NCBI RefSeq assembly: GCF_001591505.1
Contig: NZ_BCVA01000012.1
Location: 1 to 64,000, forward strand
DNA length: 64,000 bases
Reading direction: 5' to 3'
From: Neobacillus niacini NBRC 15566
Lineage (GTDB): Bacteria > Bacillota > Bacilli > Bacillales > Cytobacillaceae
The notes beneath the pieces are model-generated. The model saw only the letters and a program-made list of their open reading frames with translations, made no database searches and was not told the origin of the DNA. Made by a program: the position numbers and the translations under genes. Below, piece by piece: positions 26,048 through 36,153 of this stretch. Every line of letters begins with the position of its first letter. The stretch's first letter is position 1.

Positions 26048-29000
26048 ATGCAATTATTTCATGAAGATAGTTCACTAAAATCAATGAATGAAGTCTTGAG
26101 TGCAAAGATACCTCATTATAGTTTGATAGGGGACTTGCCTCTATCCCAAGAAGATTTCAATCATCTAGCATCAATTATCACGGTTTTATATGAAAGTGAT
26201 GTATCCCCTCAGGTATTTAATAAGTTTAAGGAATGTATAGCTGTATTCCTTGTCTTTTGTGCTGTCTATGAATATGATAATCGAACATTTTGGAAACCAA
26301 TAGAAAAGTATATTGGGGAGTTAACGTACAACCGGAGAATGGATTTGAATTCTGTCTTTACACGAGTATTAGAAACATTCAACTTAAATAGATTTGAAAA
26401 TGAAAGTCAAGAAGGGTATGCCTATGTTACGCCAATTTTGTGTCATGCGGGTATCCCAATAAATGCCTATGATGGTTATTTGTCAGCAATTAGTAATACG
26501 GTTAATGATGCTTTTTATGATGACTTTGATGTAGATGATTACCTATCTTATTTGAAAAATAAGACTGAAATAACAGTTAAAAGATATCTTAAGTTAGCTA
26601 ATAAAAGAGATTCTTACAACTTCATTCAAAATACCCGAAAATTAATTCTGAATGATTCTGTTGATAGTGATGAAGAGATGGAAAGCGGTAACTATAACCG
26701 AATGGTAGAACAGACGTCATTGTGGAAGGAAAAACCAAAGAATAAGAAAAATCTACAAGCACGAAGCAATGTTCAAATATCTGCACCAAAAATAAAAATA
26801 GATTTAGATGGAATAGGGATTTATTGTGAAATTCCAAGAATAGTGGTTAAGGAATGTTATGATTCTTATTTAATCTGGGAAATCTCTAGTGATGAAACTA
26901 CAAATCTAGTGAAAGCTGATTTTTTTAATAGAAGTGGAGTTAAGGTTTCTGAAGAAAAGCTTTTAACCTTAAAGCCCTCTCAATCTTATACTATTTCACT
27001 GAAGGTGGACGATAATCAAATATCCAAATGGGAATTTGATGTAGTTATGAAAGATAGCTATATTTCATTTTCACAAAATGGAAACGTCATCAAGTCAGAA
27101 AATCTGCCTAATAACTCAGTCATTCTTTTGCTGAATAAAAACATCAATATCTTAAGAAAAGAAGAATTATCCATCATGGAACTTCCTCAGATCCCTTCGT
27201 GGACGAACTACAATGTATATAAAGTGGACTTGTCGAATTTGAAAGTACTTGAATGTACGGGATTGAGTATTCGTGTGAGTTCTGAGAATAAACCTACTAT
27301 CGACGGGGGGGAGACCTTATTTAATCAGGAAAATTGCAGAGCATATATAAAATTGCCGTACATAAAAGTCCCGATAATTAATGAAGGCGAGTGGCATATC
27401 GATATTAAACATAAGTCAGGTAGCGAAGTTATTGAAAAATCTAACTTTGTTGCTCCATCTGACTGTGAAAGAATCTTGCTAAGCCAATATATTAACGAAG
27501 AACGTTATGGTGATTATGAAATCAAAATATGGAACCGTTCAGGAATGAATGGGAAGTTTAGTCTAGAATATGTGCCTTTTGGTAAATTTCAAATAGATAA
27601 AAATGATTACTGGCCGACTAACTACCAAGGGTATGTAAATCATATACAACTAATACGAACAAGTAATACAGTAGAATTAGATATATATAATGCTGAAAAG
27701 GTTTCAGAAATCCAACGCGATGACTATACCCTTCATCGATATAAAGTGAATGATAAGGAACGATACCTAATTGGTGAGTACCGATACACCTCCAATGGTG
27801 AGGTATTTTCCACTTCAATTAAAAAGAGCATTTACCCCGTTTCATGGGGAATTATTGGCCTTGAAAATGAAATTATCGAATTACTTAGCAGATTATATAC
27901 GCTGACCCCACAGGAACTTAGAGATGCAACAGATCCATACTTATTATATGCCTTTGATTTTGATGCACTTTATGATATTCAAAACCTAAGAATTGAGTTA
28001 ATTGGAGCGGACAAAAATATTGTCCTAAGTAATACTATTTCAATAAAAAACAAGGATGGTTTGAGAGTTCCTTTGAATTCATACCTATTAGAAGTTCAAA
28101 ATAATTCAAGCACTGAGATAGATTATCATCTTCGTGTAACCTTACTCGATTCAAACGATATACCGATTTCGAGGTTTTTGGTAGCACGTTTCCAAGATGA
28201 AGTAGTGGTAAAAAATTCACAGTTTACTCAAAGTGAGAATGATATTCATATCAAATGGGAAGAGAGGGGGACACGTTACGGCCGAGAAATCGTTTTGCAA
28301 AATTTCCTTAAACCGTGGTTACCTCCATATCATTTCAAAGTTGAAGATAAATCTTGCGAAGTAATCATAAATTCCGAGATGCTTGAAGAAGGAATTTATA
28401 AATATTTGATACAAAAAGAAACAGATGATTTATTCCTTGAAGATTCGGAAGCAGAGATTTGTTCATTGAAAGATTTTCAAAAAGGAATCATAGTAGTAAA
28501 AGGGGAAAACCATTATTCCACTGATATGGAGAGAGTTTTATATCAGCTATTGAGAAGTAGATATTTGAAAAGAGAATCCGCTCTGAGAAAATTACAACAG
28601 ATTGATTCAAATAGTAGTAGTATCCGTGTGAAAGTACCGGAAGATATCAATCTGCTCGCAAATGCTTATATCTTGCATAATAGATTCTTCTTAGAGAAAG
28701 AGGATGCTTCTACAGTCGCGAAGATATTTGAATCCTTATTTGATTTGTTTTCAAGTTACGGAAGTGAAACAATTAGATATATCTTAGAAAGCGATTTCTC
28801 AACGGTATTCAAAAAGGAATTGCTTCATAAATTTTATTGCAATAATTTAACTTCCACGCCAAGGTTGAATGAATTTCAATATAACTTACTTGTTGATATT
28901 GATGAGGATATGGCTGGTTTTATCAATCTAATACAATCGGATAATAATTCTAGGGGACTGAATTGGGCGGGGCTATCAGGTATTGATGTATTGAGAGAAG

Positions 29001-29548
29001 AAGATTTATTTGGAGAAGGAGATACAGCTGCTACATTCCTTTCGGATGAAAATTTAGGGAAACCTTCCAATATTGCAGATTATTTTCAATATGTATACAC
29101 TTCATTGCAGCGAACTAAAAATATGAATAAAACCTCCGGTGATTTTTTAAGAGAATTTCAAAGACAACATGTAGTTCAGGAGACTATGATATTTGGTAAA
29201 TCGAGGCTTCAATTACTGGCAGAATGGAAAGATCATAATAAGGCTTCAATAGAAATACAAGAACGACTAGCATATGTTCTTGAGGTACCCTGTGATAGTA
29301 ACGTAAGAGAACAATTTAAAGATGCTTTCGATGCTTTATCTAAACGGAAAACTGATGATGAATTAGGATATTATATTGGATTAATTGCATTATACGCATC
29401 TTTTATCAGAAACGGTTTGATGAACGAAAGAAAAATGTTTAGTCATTTATTGCACTATACAATAGAAAAATGTCAGAAATTATATTATCGGGATGCAATT
29501 GTACTTGAACTATATATGCATTTAGAAAGGAGATTTTCATGGGTTTAA
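26048..29548 (+). CDS. Large defence-island protein, partner of the DUF1998 helicase
   Basis: A 1166-residue soluble protein with no catalytic motif I can see. The first 210 residues are helical and acidic, with EEYDNRTFWKPIEKYIGELT-like sequence. From about 240 to 800 it is beta-rich with repeated immunoglobulin-like segments (YCEIPRIVVKECYDSYLIWE, WHIDIKHKSGSEVIEKS, GDYEIKIWNRSGMNGKFSLE). The last 350 residues are helical (DYFQYVYTSLQRTKNMNK). GGAG lies ahead of the ATG. Its end overlaps the helicase start by ten bases, so the two are coupled and probably form a complex. In size and place it matches DruH of Druantia type III, but I cannot confirm homology by eye. Confidence 0.75.
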   Translation: MQLFHEDSSLKSMNEVLSAKIPHYSLIGDLPLSQEDFNHLASIITVLYESDVSPQVFNKFKECIAVFLVFCAVYEYDNRTFWKPIEKYIGELTYNRRMDLNSVFTRVLETFNLNRFENESQEGYAYVTPILCHAGIPINAYDGYLSAISNTVNDAFYDDFDVDDYLSYLKNKTEITVKRYLKLANKRDSYNFIQNTRKLILNDSVDSDEEMESGNYNRMVEQTSLWKEKPKNKKNLQARSNVQISAPKIKIDLDGIGIYCEIPRIVVKECYDSYLIWEISSDETTNLVKADFFNRSGVKVSEEKLLTLKPSQSYTISLKVDDNQISKWEFDVVMKDSYISFSQNGNVIKSENLPNNSVILLLNKNINILRKEELSIMELPQIPSWTNYNVYKVDLSNLKVLECTGLSIRVSSENKPTIDGGETLFNQENCRAYIKLPYIKVPIINEGEWHIDIKHKSGSEVIEKSNFVAPSDCERILLSQYINEERYGDYEIKIWNRSGMNGKFSLEYVPFGKFQIDKNDYWPTNYQGYVNHIQLIRTSNTVELDIYNAEKVSEIQRDDYTLHRYKVNDKERYLIGEYRYTSNGEVFSTSIKKSIYPVSWGIIGLENEIIELLSRLYTLTPQELRDATDPYLLYAFDFDALYDIQNLRIELIGADKNIVLSNTISIKNKDGLRVPLNSYLLEVQNNSSTEIDYHLRVTLLDSNDIPISRFLVARFQDEVVVKNSQFTQSENDIHIKWEERGTRYGREIVLQNFLKPWLPPYHFKVEDKSCEVIINSEMLEEGIYKYLIQKETDDLFLEDSEAEICSLKDFQKGIIVVKGENHYSTDMERVLYQLLRSRYLKRESALRKLQQIDSNSSSIRVKVPEDINLLANAYILHNRFFLEKEDASTVAKIFESLFDLFSSYGSETIRYILESDFSTVFKKELLHKFYCNNLTSTPRLNEFQYNLLVDIDEDMAGFINLIQSDNNSRGLNWAGLSGIDVLREEDLFGEGDTAATFLSDENLGKPSNIADYFQYVYTSLQRTKNMNKTSGDFLREFQRQHVVQETMIFGKSRLQLLAEWKDHNKASIEIQERLAYVLEVPCDSNVREQFKDAFDALSKRKTDDELGYYIGLIALYASFIRNGLMNERKMFSHLLHYTIEKCQKLYYRDAIVLELYMHLERRFSWV

Positions 29549-32500
29549 ATCCTATTCAGACAACCAAGAAAATTAAACATGAGTATGTGGAATATTTAAG
29601 TTCGATGTTTTTCTTTCAAGACAAGGATTTAATGAAACAGGCAAAAAAACAGCTAGGGGAGGAAGGCAAGTTTGTAAAAGGTCCATTTATTGAAATCACA
29701 CAACCCTTTATAACTGGGAAAAGCATTCATGCTTTAATGGACGAGGGTCTTATGTCCAAGGAGTTTAATGCACTGAAAAAACACTTCCCACTTGAAAGGA
29801 CATTGTATATACACCAAGAAACCGCCATTAAAAAAGTAATTGAAGGGAAAAATATCATCGTTGCTACGGGTACTGGAAGTGGTAAAACGGAGTGCTTTTT
29901 ACTGCCGATTATAAATGAATTAATGAGAGAAAAAGAGGCGGGGACGTTAAATAATGGCATTAGGGCGCTATTGCTTTATCCTATGAATGCCCTCGCAAAT
30001 GATCAGATTGCTAGATTAAGAGGCATTTTAAAGGATTATCCAGAAATAACATTTGGCAGATATACAGGTGAAACAGAGGAATCACAAAAGAAGGCAGAGG
30101 AATTATTCGCCAAAACAAATCCGGACATAGAGCCCATTCCAAATGAATTAATTTCTCGGGAAAAAATGAGAGAAAATCCACCACATATCTTGCTGACAAA
30201 CTATGCAATGTTAGAATATTTACTATTGCGTCCTAATGATAATGTGTTTTTTGATCAAGGAAATGCAGAAAATTGGAAGTTTATTGTGTTAGATGAAGCT
30301 CATACCTATAATGGTGCTAAAGGTACAGAGATATCAATGCTTTTACAGAAATTGAAAGAAAGAATATCCAAAAATCAGAAACAGAGATTAACTTGTATTG
30401 CTACAAGTGCGACACTAGGTGGCGGTAAAGATGCATTGCATGAAGTAGCACAATTTGCTTCTGATTTATTTCACGAACCGTTTTATCCAGAAAATATAAT
30501 TGAATCTAAGAGAGTTAATCTAACAGAGCGGAAAATACACGCGTTAAAAAGAAGAAGTGATGAATATTTTAACTTAGGAAAAAACAGGACTAACTCAGAG
30601 TTATATGAATTGCTTAAAGATGATATAAATGTCATGCAATTGCAGGAAAGTCTTCAAAGGAAGCCACAGCTGCTTAGTGAGTTAACCAAATCTTTCTTCC
30701 AAGACGAAAATATAACAAGCAATGAAAAGTTGGAGGCAATTGTAGTGGTCGTTAATCTGTGTGCAATGGCTAAAGAAGATGATGAAAGTATGCCATTATT
30801 ACCTGCTAGGTATCATGTATTCGCAAAAGCCTTAGAAGGCGCTTATGTATCACTTTACAAAAAACGAAGATTATTTCTAGACAGAAGAAAAACATATAGA
30901 TTAGATGACGGTAATACCGTTGCTACATTTGAATTGGCAAACTGTCAAAGATGTGGCCAAGAATATATCACTGGGCGAACAGAAAATGAACTACTTATTC
31001 ATGCTGATTCAGATGTGGATATTGAAGGTGTGATTAAAAGAAAACAGGAATATTATATGCTTAGTGCGGCTGAAGAAGGTCTGGACTTCTCATTGGTAGA
31101 TGGTGATGAATCTATCGTTGAAGGCGGTAATATTTCAATAGAGAGCGATGAATACATCTTATGCACAGGTTGTGGTCATATAGAACCTGAAGGAAAAATG
31201 AAGCCCTTTCATTGCTGCGATTACCCGAACGATAAATTTATCAAAGTACTCAAAATAAAAATGCAGGAACATACTGTCAATACATGCTTAAAGTGTGGCA
31301 ATCATTCGAAAAACATTGTCAAACAATTTAGAACAGCTGATGATCCGGCTACAGAGGTATTAACTAGGTCCTTATATCAATGTATCCCATCAAATAAGCA
31401 AAAGGTTATTGAGGATGATTTGTTTGGAGAAATTGAAGATATTGATGAAGAATTAATTGGTCGTAAACTATTGGTTTTTTCAGATAGCCGACAAGAGGCT
31501 GCCTTTTTTGCATCGTATTTGCAGACAAAGTATAGCAATATTTTATGGAGAAATGCCATTATCAATGAACTAGGGAATCTCCAAGAATATGATGATATTC
31601 GAATAGATAGTCTAGCCAATGCGGTAGTAAGGTATGGAAAACAAAAAGGCCTATTCGAGAATGGTCTGGACGATATTGAGAAGCAAAAGCAAATACAAAC
31701 AGTTTTAATTAAGGAATTTATGAATACAGAACGTCAGATTGGTCTAGAAGGGTTGGGTTTGATTTCTTTTGTCCCTGAAAAACCCGACAAGTGGTCCAAA
31801 TTGAATATGAACAGTCTTGGGATTGATGTGGACTTAGACCTTACCATTGATGAATTATGGGAGTTGTATAAAGTTTTATTTAATTCCTTGCGAGATATGA
31901 ACAGTATTACGTTTCCAGATTTAGTTTCTATTACTGATCAAACCTTTGCTCCACGAAATAAAGAAGTATATTTTAAGTTGGAAGCAGAAGAAAGTGCACT
32001 AGGTAATATGATTCTAGGCTGGTTACCGAAGGAAAATTTCAACAACAAAAGACTCGATTATATTCAGAAAATGTATAAAGGAAAAGGATATTCGAAGGAA
32101 GAAGCTTCTAGTAAAGCAAGGAGTCTGTTAAAAGAACTACTTGTTGGAAGGCTATATAGAAACTTTTGGGTAAAAGATGGATATATTTCTGAAACGCCAC
32201 TTGCAAGAGAAGGAACTGTGTTAAAACTGAATTATAAAAAGTGGCAAGTCCTGAAACCAGAGAATTTATATATTTGCGATAAATGCGGAAGTATAGTTTC
32301 GTATAATTTGAGAGGAATTTGCCCTTCATTTAGGTGTGATGGAAAATTGGTCGAAAACAAAGAAGGAATGAGCAGATTCTCATATTTTAAGGATTTATAT
32401 ACCAAGATGAAACCATTACCGCTAATAGCAAATGAACATACGGCACAGTTAACAAGTGAATACGCCTCCAGATTGCAGAATCGGTTTGAAAAGGGAGAGG

Positions 32501-34347
32501 TTAATGTACTAAGCTGTTCTACTACCTTTGAGATGGGTGTGGATGTTGGACAACTTGAAGCAGTATTTATGCGCAATGTTCCACCTGAAACCGCAAATTA
32601 TATCCAAAGAGCTGGACGTGCAGGTAGACGAACTGAATCGACTGCCTTTTCATTAACCTATGCCAAAAGGCGTTCACATGACCTTACGTACTACCAATTT
32701 CCTGAAAATATCATTGGTGGAATGATTAAGGCTCCTTATATTGAAATGAACAATGAAAAAATAGTATTGCGGCATATGTTCTCCGTAGTGTTTGCATGGT
32801 TTTTTAGAAAGTATCAAACCTATTATGGTAAAGTGGATAATTTTCTTAACCTATCCGGCGAAGGCGGAAAAAGTGCAGTAGAGGTCTTAAAAGAAGTTTT
32901 AAGTGATCATCCGGAAGATTTAAAGAGTTCATTGAACTATATTGTTCCGAATTCTAAAACACTACAAGCATTCGTAGATATAGAAAATTGGAAATGGGTG
33001 GAATATCTCGTTAAAGAGGATGAGGGAGCCTTAGTTATTGCTGAATCAAATGTGAAAGAGATAATAGGTGAACTAGAAGAATTGAAAAAAAGACTAGATT
33101 TAGAACGAAAACCTAGTGACAATATATTAAAGATTGAAAATACGTACTTGAAAAAAGATGTTTTGAGCTTTTTGTCATCAAGCAACGTATTACCCAAATA
33201 TGGATTCCCGGTGGATGTGGTTAATCTAGATATTCTTCACAATGGAGAAAATGCCAAGGTAATTAATATTTCAAGGGATTTAAAACTAGCAATTTCTGAA
33301 TTTGCTCCAGGATCCGAGATAGTAGCAAATAAAAAGGTATGGAAACCATATGCATTAAACATGAGTAGAATGAAAAGCTGGCCAGTTCAGCAATATGCTA
33401 TTTGTAAGAACTGCGGACGACTGTATGGATATCATGTTGATTTGGGTACGTCTTATGAAGAAAGGGAACCGGATTGTTGTAATGAGCCATTAAACTATCA
33501 TTATTACCTCCAGCCTGTATTCGGATTTTCTACAAAGGCAGACGAGTTACCAGGAAATCCGGGTGAAAAACGAAAAGCCAAACCTATGCCTTCAAGAGTA
33601 AAATTTGATAACTATGTAGATGAAGATTTAGAACTAACTGAAACGGTGCACGAAGTTGTGAAGATTGGGACGCATGAAATCGATGTTAAATATTCTTCTA
33701 GAGGTAAGCTGGTCATTGTTAATAATGGTGGAGGGCTGGGATATTCACTTTGTAAGCGCTGTGGATACATTACCCAAACTAGAGAAGCAAGGAATAGAAG
33801 GTCAAAAGAAAGGGGTATGGAGCATAAAACCAAACTCGGTAAAAAGTGCGAAAACACATACTTGCATAATATTCATTTAGGACATGAATTTGTCACCGAT
33901 GTCGTAGAAATCAAATTACCATTAATGTCTATGAAGTACATTCAGAAAAGCTTCTGGCCGTCGCTGCTTTATGCGGTAATGGAAGGAGCAAGTATTGAAT
34001 TGGGAATAGCTAGAAGCGAAATCGGCGGCTGTTTATACAGAGCAGATGGAGTGGATGTCACCAATACCTCGATTATTTTATATGATGATGTACCAGGTGG
34101 TGCAGGGCATGCCAAGAAAATATCACAGCATCTAAGAGGGGTGTTGGAAAATGCTAAAATGAAGGTGGCTGGATCCTGTGGGTGTGGTGAAGACACCAGT
34201 TGCTATGGCTGCTTGAGAGGTTTTGAAAATCAGTTTTATCATGAGATATTACAAAGAGGTATTTCTCATGAATATTTAACGGAGTTATTGAAAAATAATG
34301 AATACAATGTAGTATATGAAGGCGCTAATTCTAGTAATATTCATTAA
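29539..34347 (+). CDS. DEAH-box helicase with C-terminal DUF1998 (DruE/DrmA-B-like)
   Basis: A 1602-residue superfamily 2 helicase. Motif I ATGTGSGKT is at 109-117, then YPMNALANDQ, the DEAH box in VLDEAHTYNG (about 252), TSATLGGG, and motif VI YIQRAGRAGRR near 1023. Between the lobes is a long insert with CxxC pairs (CQRCGQEY, CTGCGHIE, CLKCGNHS). Further zinc knuckles follow (CDKCGSIVSYN, CKNCGRLYGYH, CKRCGYITQ). The end is a DUF1998/MZB region with LYDDVPGGAGHAKKI and the cysteine cluster CGCGEDTSCYGCLRG (about 1545-1560). Helicases of this build drive Druantia and DISARM. AAAGGAG lies inside the upstream gene, which it overlaps by ten bases. Intact. Confidence 0.88.
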   Translation: MGLNPIQTTKKIKHEYVEYLSSMFFFQDKDLMKQAKKQLGEEGKFVKGPFIEITQPFITGKSIHALMDEGLMSKEFNALKKHFPLERTLYIHQETAIKKVIEGKNIIVATGTGSGKTECFLLPIINELMREKEAGTLNNGIRALLLYPMNALANDQIARLRGILKDYPEITFGRYTGETEESQKKAEELFAKTNPDIEPIPNELISREKMRENPPHILLTNYAMLEYLLLRPNDNVFFDQGNAENWKFIVLDEAHTYNGAKGTEISMLLQKLKERISKNQKQRLTCIATSATLGGGKDALHEVAQFASDLFHEPFYPENIIESKRVNLTERKIHALKRRSDEYFNLGKNRTNSELYELLKDDINVMQLQESLQRKPQLLSELTKSFFQDENITSNEKLEAIVVVVNLCAMAKEDDESMPLLPARYHVFAKALEGAYVSLYKKRRLFLDRRKTYRLDDGNTVATFELANCQRCGQEYITGRTENELLIHADSDVDIEGVIKRKQEYYMLSAAEEGLDFSLVDGDESIVEGGNISIESDEYILCTGCGHIEPEGKMKPFHCCDYPNDKFIKVLKIKMQEHTVNTCLKCGNHSKNIVKQFRTADDPATEVLTRSLYQCIPSNKQKVIEDDLFGEIEDIDEELIGRKLLVFSDSRQEAAFFASYLQTKYSNILWRNAIINELGNLQEYDDIRIDSLANAVVRYGKQKGLFENGLDDIEKQKQIQTVLIKEFMNTERQIGLEGLGLISFVPEKPDKWSKLNMNSLGIDVDLDLTIDELWELYKVLFNSLRDMNSITFPDLVSITDQTFAPRNKEVYFKLEAEESALGNMILGWLPKENFNNKRLDYIQKMYKGKGYSKEEASSKARSLLKELLVGRLYRNFWVKDGYISETPLAREGTVLKLNYKKWQVLKPENLYICDKCGSIVSYNLRGICPSFRCDGKLVENKEGMSRFSYFKDLYTKMKPLPLIANEHTAQLTSEYASRLQNRFEKGEVNVLSCSTTFEMGVDVGQLEAVFMRNVPPETANYIQRAGRAGRRTESTAFSLTYAKRRSHDLTYYQFPENIIGGMIKAPYIEMNNEKIVLRHMFSVVFAWFFRKYQTYYGKVDNFLNLSGEGGKSAVEVLKEVLSDHPEDLKSSLNYIVPNSKTLQAFVDIENWKWVEYLVKEDEGALVIAESNVKEIIGELEELKKRLDLERKPSDNILKIENTYLKKDVLSFLSSSNVLPKYGFPVDVVNLDILHNGENAKVINISRDLKLAISEFAPGSEIVANKKVWKPYALNMSRMKSWPVQQYAICKNCGRLYGYHVDLGTSYEEREPDCCNEPLNYHYYLQPVFGFSTKADELPGNPGEKRKAKPMPSRVKFDNYVDEDLELTETVHEVVKIGTHEIDVKYSSRGKLVIVNNGGGLGYSLCKRCGYITQTREARNRRSKERGMEHKTKLGKKCENTYLHNIHLGHEFVTDVVEIKLPLMSMKYIQKSFWPSLLYAVMEGASIELGIARSEIGGCLYRADGVDVTNTSIILYDDVPGGAGHAKKISQHLRGVLENAKMKVAGSCGCGEDTSCYGCLRGFENQFYHEILQRGISHEYLTELLKNNEYNVVYEGANSSNIH

Positions 34348-34427
34348 TTTAGATAACAAAGTGCAAAACCATAGAATTGCGATACAGTATGTTACATTAC
34401 ATTCTATGTTATAACGATTAAATTTTC

Positions 34428-34460
34428 AAAAAACCACTTTAAAATTTAAAGTGGTTTTTT
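34428..34460 (+). terminator. Terminator after the DUF1998 helicase
   Basis: AAAACCACTTT pairs with AAAGTGGTTTT, then TT; the arms are flanked by A- and T-runs. It separates the helicase module from the McrBC module. Confidence 0.8.
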
Positions 34461-34608
34461 GATCCTCCGTTTCTTTAAGGAATATAGTTGTCAAAAACCA
34501 CAAATTACATAAATTTAAATGATATTTCCTAAAAATGGATAGGTTTTTTGTGGTTGTTATTTTAAAATAGAGATAATGAAAATAATTGAAAAGAGGTAAA
34601 AGTTAGTA

Positions 34609-36153
34609 ATGGTCAAAGAGAAAGCTAGTTGGTCAAAGGATAATACTCCTAATTTAATTGGTCGAAAAAAAGTGGATTGGTCTATTGTGGAACATGGCAG
34701 TACTGCTATACCACAGGAATTTCATCAGGATTTTTATAATGCTAATAATGGATTACGGATCGAAAGTGGGAAAAGAGAGGAAGTAAGGTTATTAATTAAT
34801 AACAAAATATATAAAGCACATCTTAGGAATGCTGATAGGAAAGTTCAATCCGACACTATACTGTTAGAATTCGCTAAAGACTTAAAGGAATATATTAAAG
34901 AGGTCTTTCATTCAAGTTATGATTATTTTTTAGAAAATGGCAGAAAAAATATCCCTGAGAATTTGGCCGAATTTATCGAGTTTTATGAGACAAGTGAACC
35001 CAATAAATATAGGGTGAATTTAATTACATACCGTAATAAAGTAGAGAAGTTAAATGATTTAGAGTTAACCTCCCATATTCACGATTACATAAAGAGTAAA
35101 GGGTTTTACTATGAAAAGGATGAAGTAATTAATTTATATCTATCTTTAAAAACTAAACCGTTTGTTATTTTATCAGGGATTTCAGGAACTGGGAAAACGA
35201 TGATGGTAAAATGGTTTGCGGAGAGTCTTGGAGCAACGAAAGAAAATAGCCAATTCAATCTCATCCCTGTTCGACCGGATTGGAGTGATGGTTCAGACCT
35301 CTTAGGATATCGAGATATTAAAGGGGATTTTATTCCGGGACCATTAACAAAGGTAATAAAACAAGCAACTGAAAATCCCAATGATCCATATTTTGTCCTG
35401 TTAGACGAAATGAATTTAGCTCGGGTTGAATATTATTTCAGTGATTTCTTGAGTGTGATTGAAAGCCGCGAATGGTTAGATGGAAGGCTGGTAACTCATC
35501 CTGTGCTCCCAGAAGAAATCATGGGAGAGAAACTTGGTATTCCAGAAAATGTCTTTATTATCGGAACGGTTAATATGGATGAAACAACACATCCTTTTAG
35601 TAAAAAAGTATTAGATCGAGCAAATACAATAGAATTTAATCGAGTGGAATTAAATAACTTTTCCTTTCTAGAAGAACAAGAAGAGATAGAATCACTAAAA
35701 ATAAATACCTCTCAGTTAAGGGTACAATACATACACCTAAAAGATGCCTATCAAACCAACAAGAATCTTGTCCATCAAGTAACGGATGAGTTATTAAAAG
35801 TCAATACAGTGCTTGAGAGAATAGGTGCACATGTGGGATATAGAGTTCGCGATGAGATTTGTTTTTATATGATGTATAACACAAACGGACAGCTTATGGA
35901 TTTCAAAGAGGCTTTAGATTATCAACTATTACAAAAAATCTTGCCTCGATTATCAGGTAGTGATTATAGATTATTTTCCGTATTAAAAGACCTTTATACA
36001 TATTGTACAAATAAAGAAGTTAAAGATGACCAGCTAGGTGTTTTGTATGAGGAAATTAAGGGTTCACGATACCCAAGGAGTGCCCAAAAAATAGCTGATA
36101 TGTTAAGGAGGTATCAGGACGATGGCTTTACATCCTTTTGGATCGGTGGTTGA
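34609..36153 (+). CDS. McrB-type AAA+ GTPase, module 1
   Basis: A 514-residue McrB-like motor. The N-terminal 170 residues carry a small target-recognition-type domain (RIESGKREEVRLLINNKIYK, KVQSDTILLEFAKDLKEYI). The AAA+ domain follows: LSGISGTGKTMMVKWF (Walker A, about 189-197), IPVRPDWSDGSDLLGY, FVLLDEMNLARVEYYFSD (Walker B, about 262), and GTVNMDETTHPFSKKVLDRA with the McrB-type NxxD signature. McrB hexamers use GTP to pull DNA toward the McrC nuclease. AAGAGG precedes the ATG. It overlaps the next gene by 32 bases. Its AAA+ domain is close to that of the module 3 McrB but not to the EVE-type one. Confidence 0.88.
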   Translation: MVKEKASWSKDNTPNLIGRKKVDWSIVEHGSTAIPQEFHQDFYNANNGLRIESGKREEVRLLINNKIYKAHLRNADRKVQSDTILLEFAKDLKEYIKEVFHSSYDYFLENGRKNIPENLAEFIEFYETSEPNKYRVNLITYRNKVEKLNDLELTSHIHDYIKSKGFYYEKDEVINLYLSLKTKPFVILSGISGTGKTMMVKWFAESLGATKENSQFNLIPVRPDWSDGSDLLGYRDIKGDFIPGPLTKVIKQATENPNDPYFVLLDEMNLARVEYYFSDFLSVIESREWLDGRLVTHPVLPEEIMGEKLGIPENVFIIGTVNMDETTHPFSKKVLDRANTIEFNRVELNNFSFLEEQEEIESLKINTSQLRVQYIHLKDAYQTNKNLVHQVTDELLKVNTVLERIGAHVGYRVRDEICFYMMYNTNGQLMDFKEALDYQLLQKILPRLSGSDYRLFSVLKDLYTYCTNKEVKDDQLGVLYEEIKGSRYPRSAQKIADMLRRYQDDGFTSFWIGG

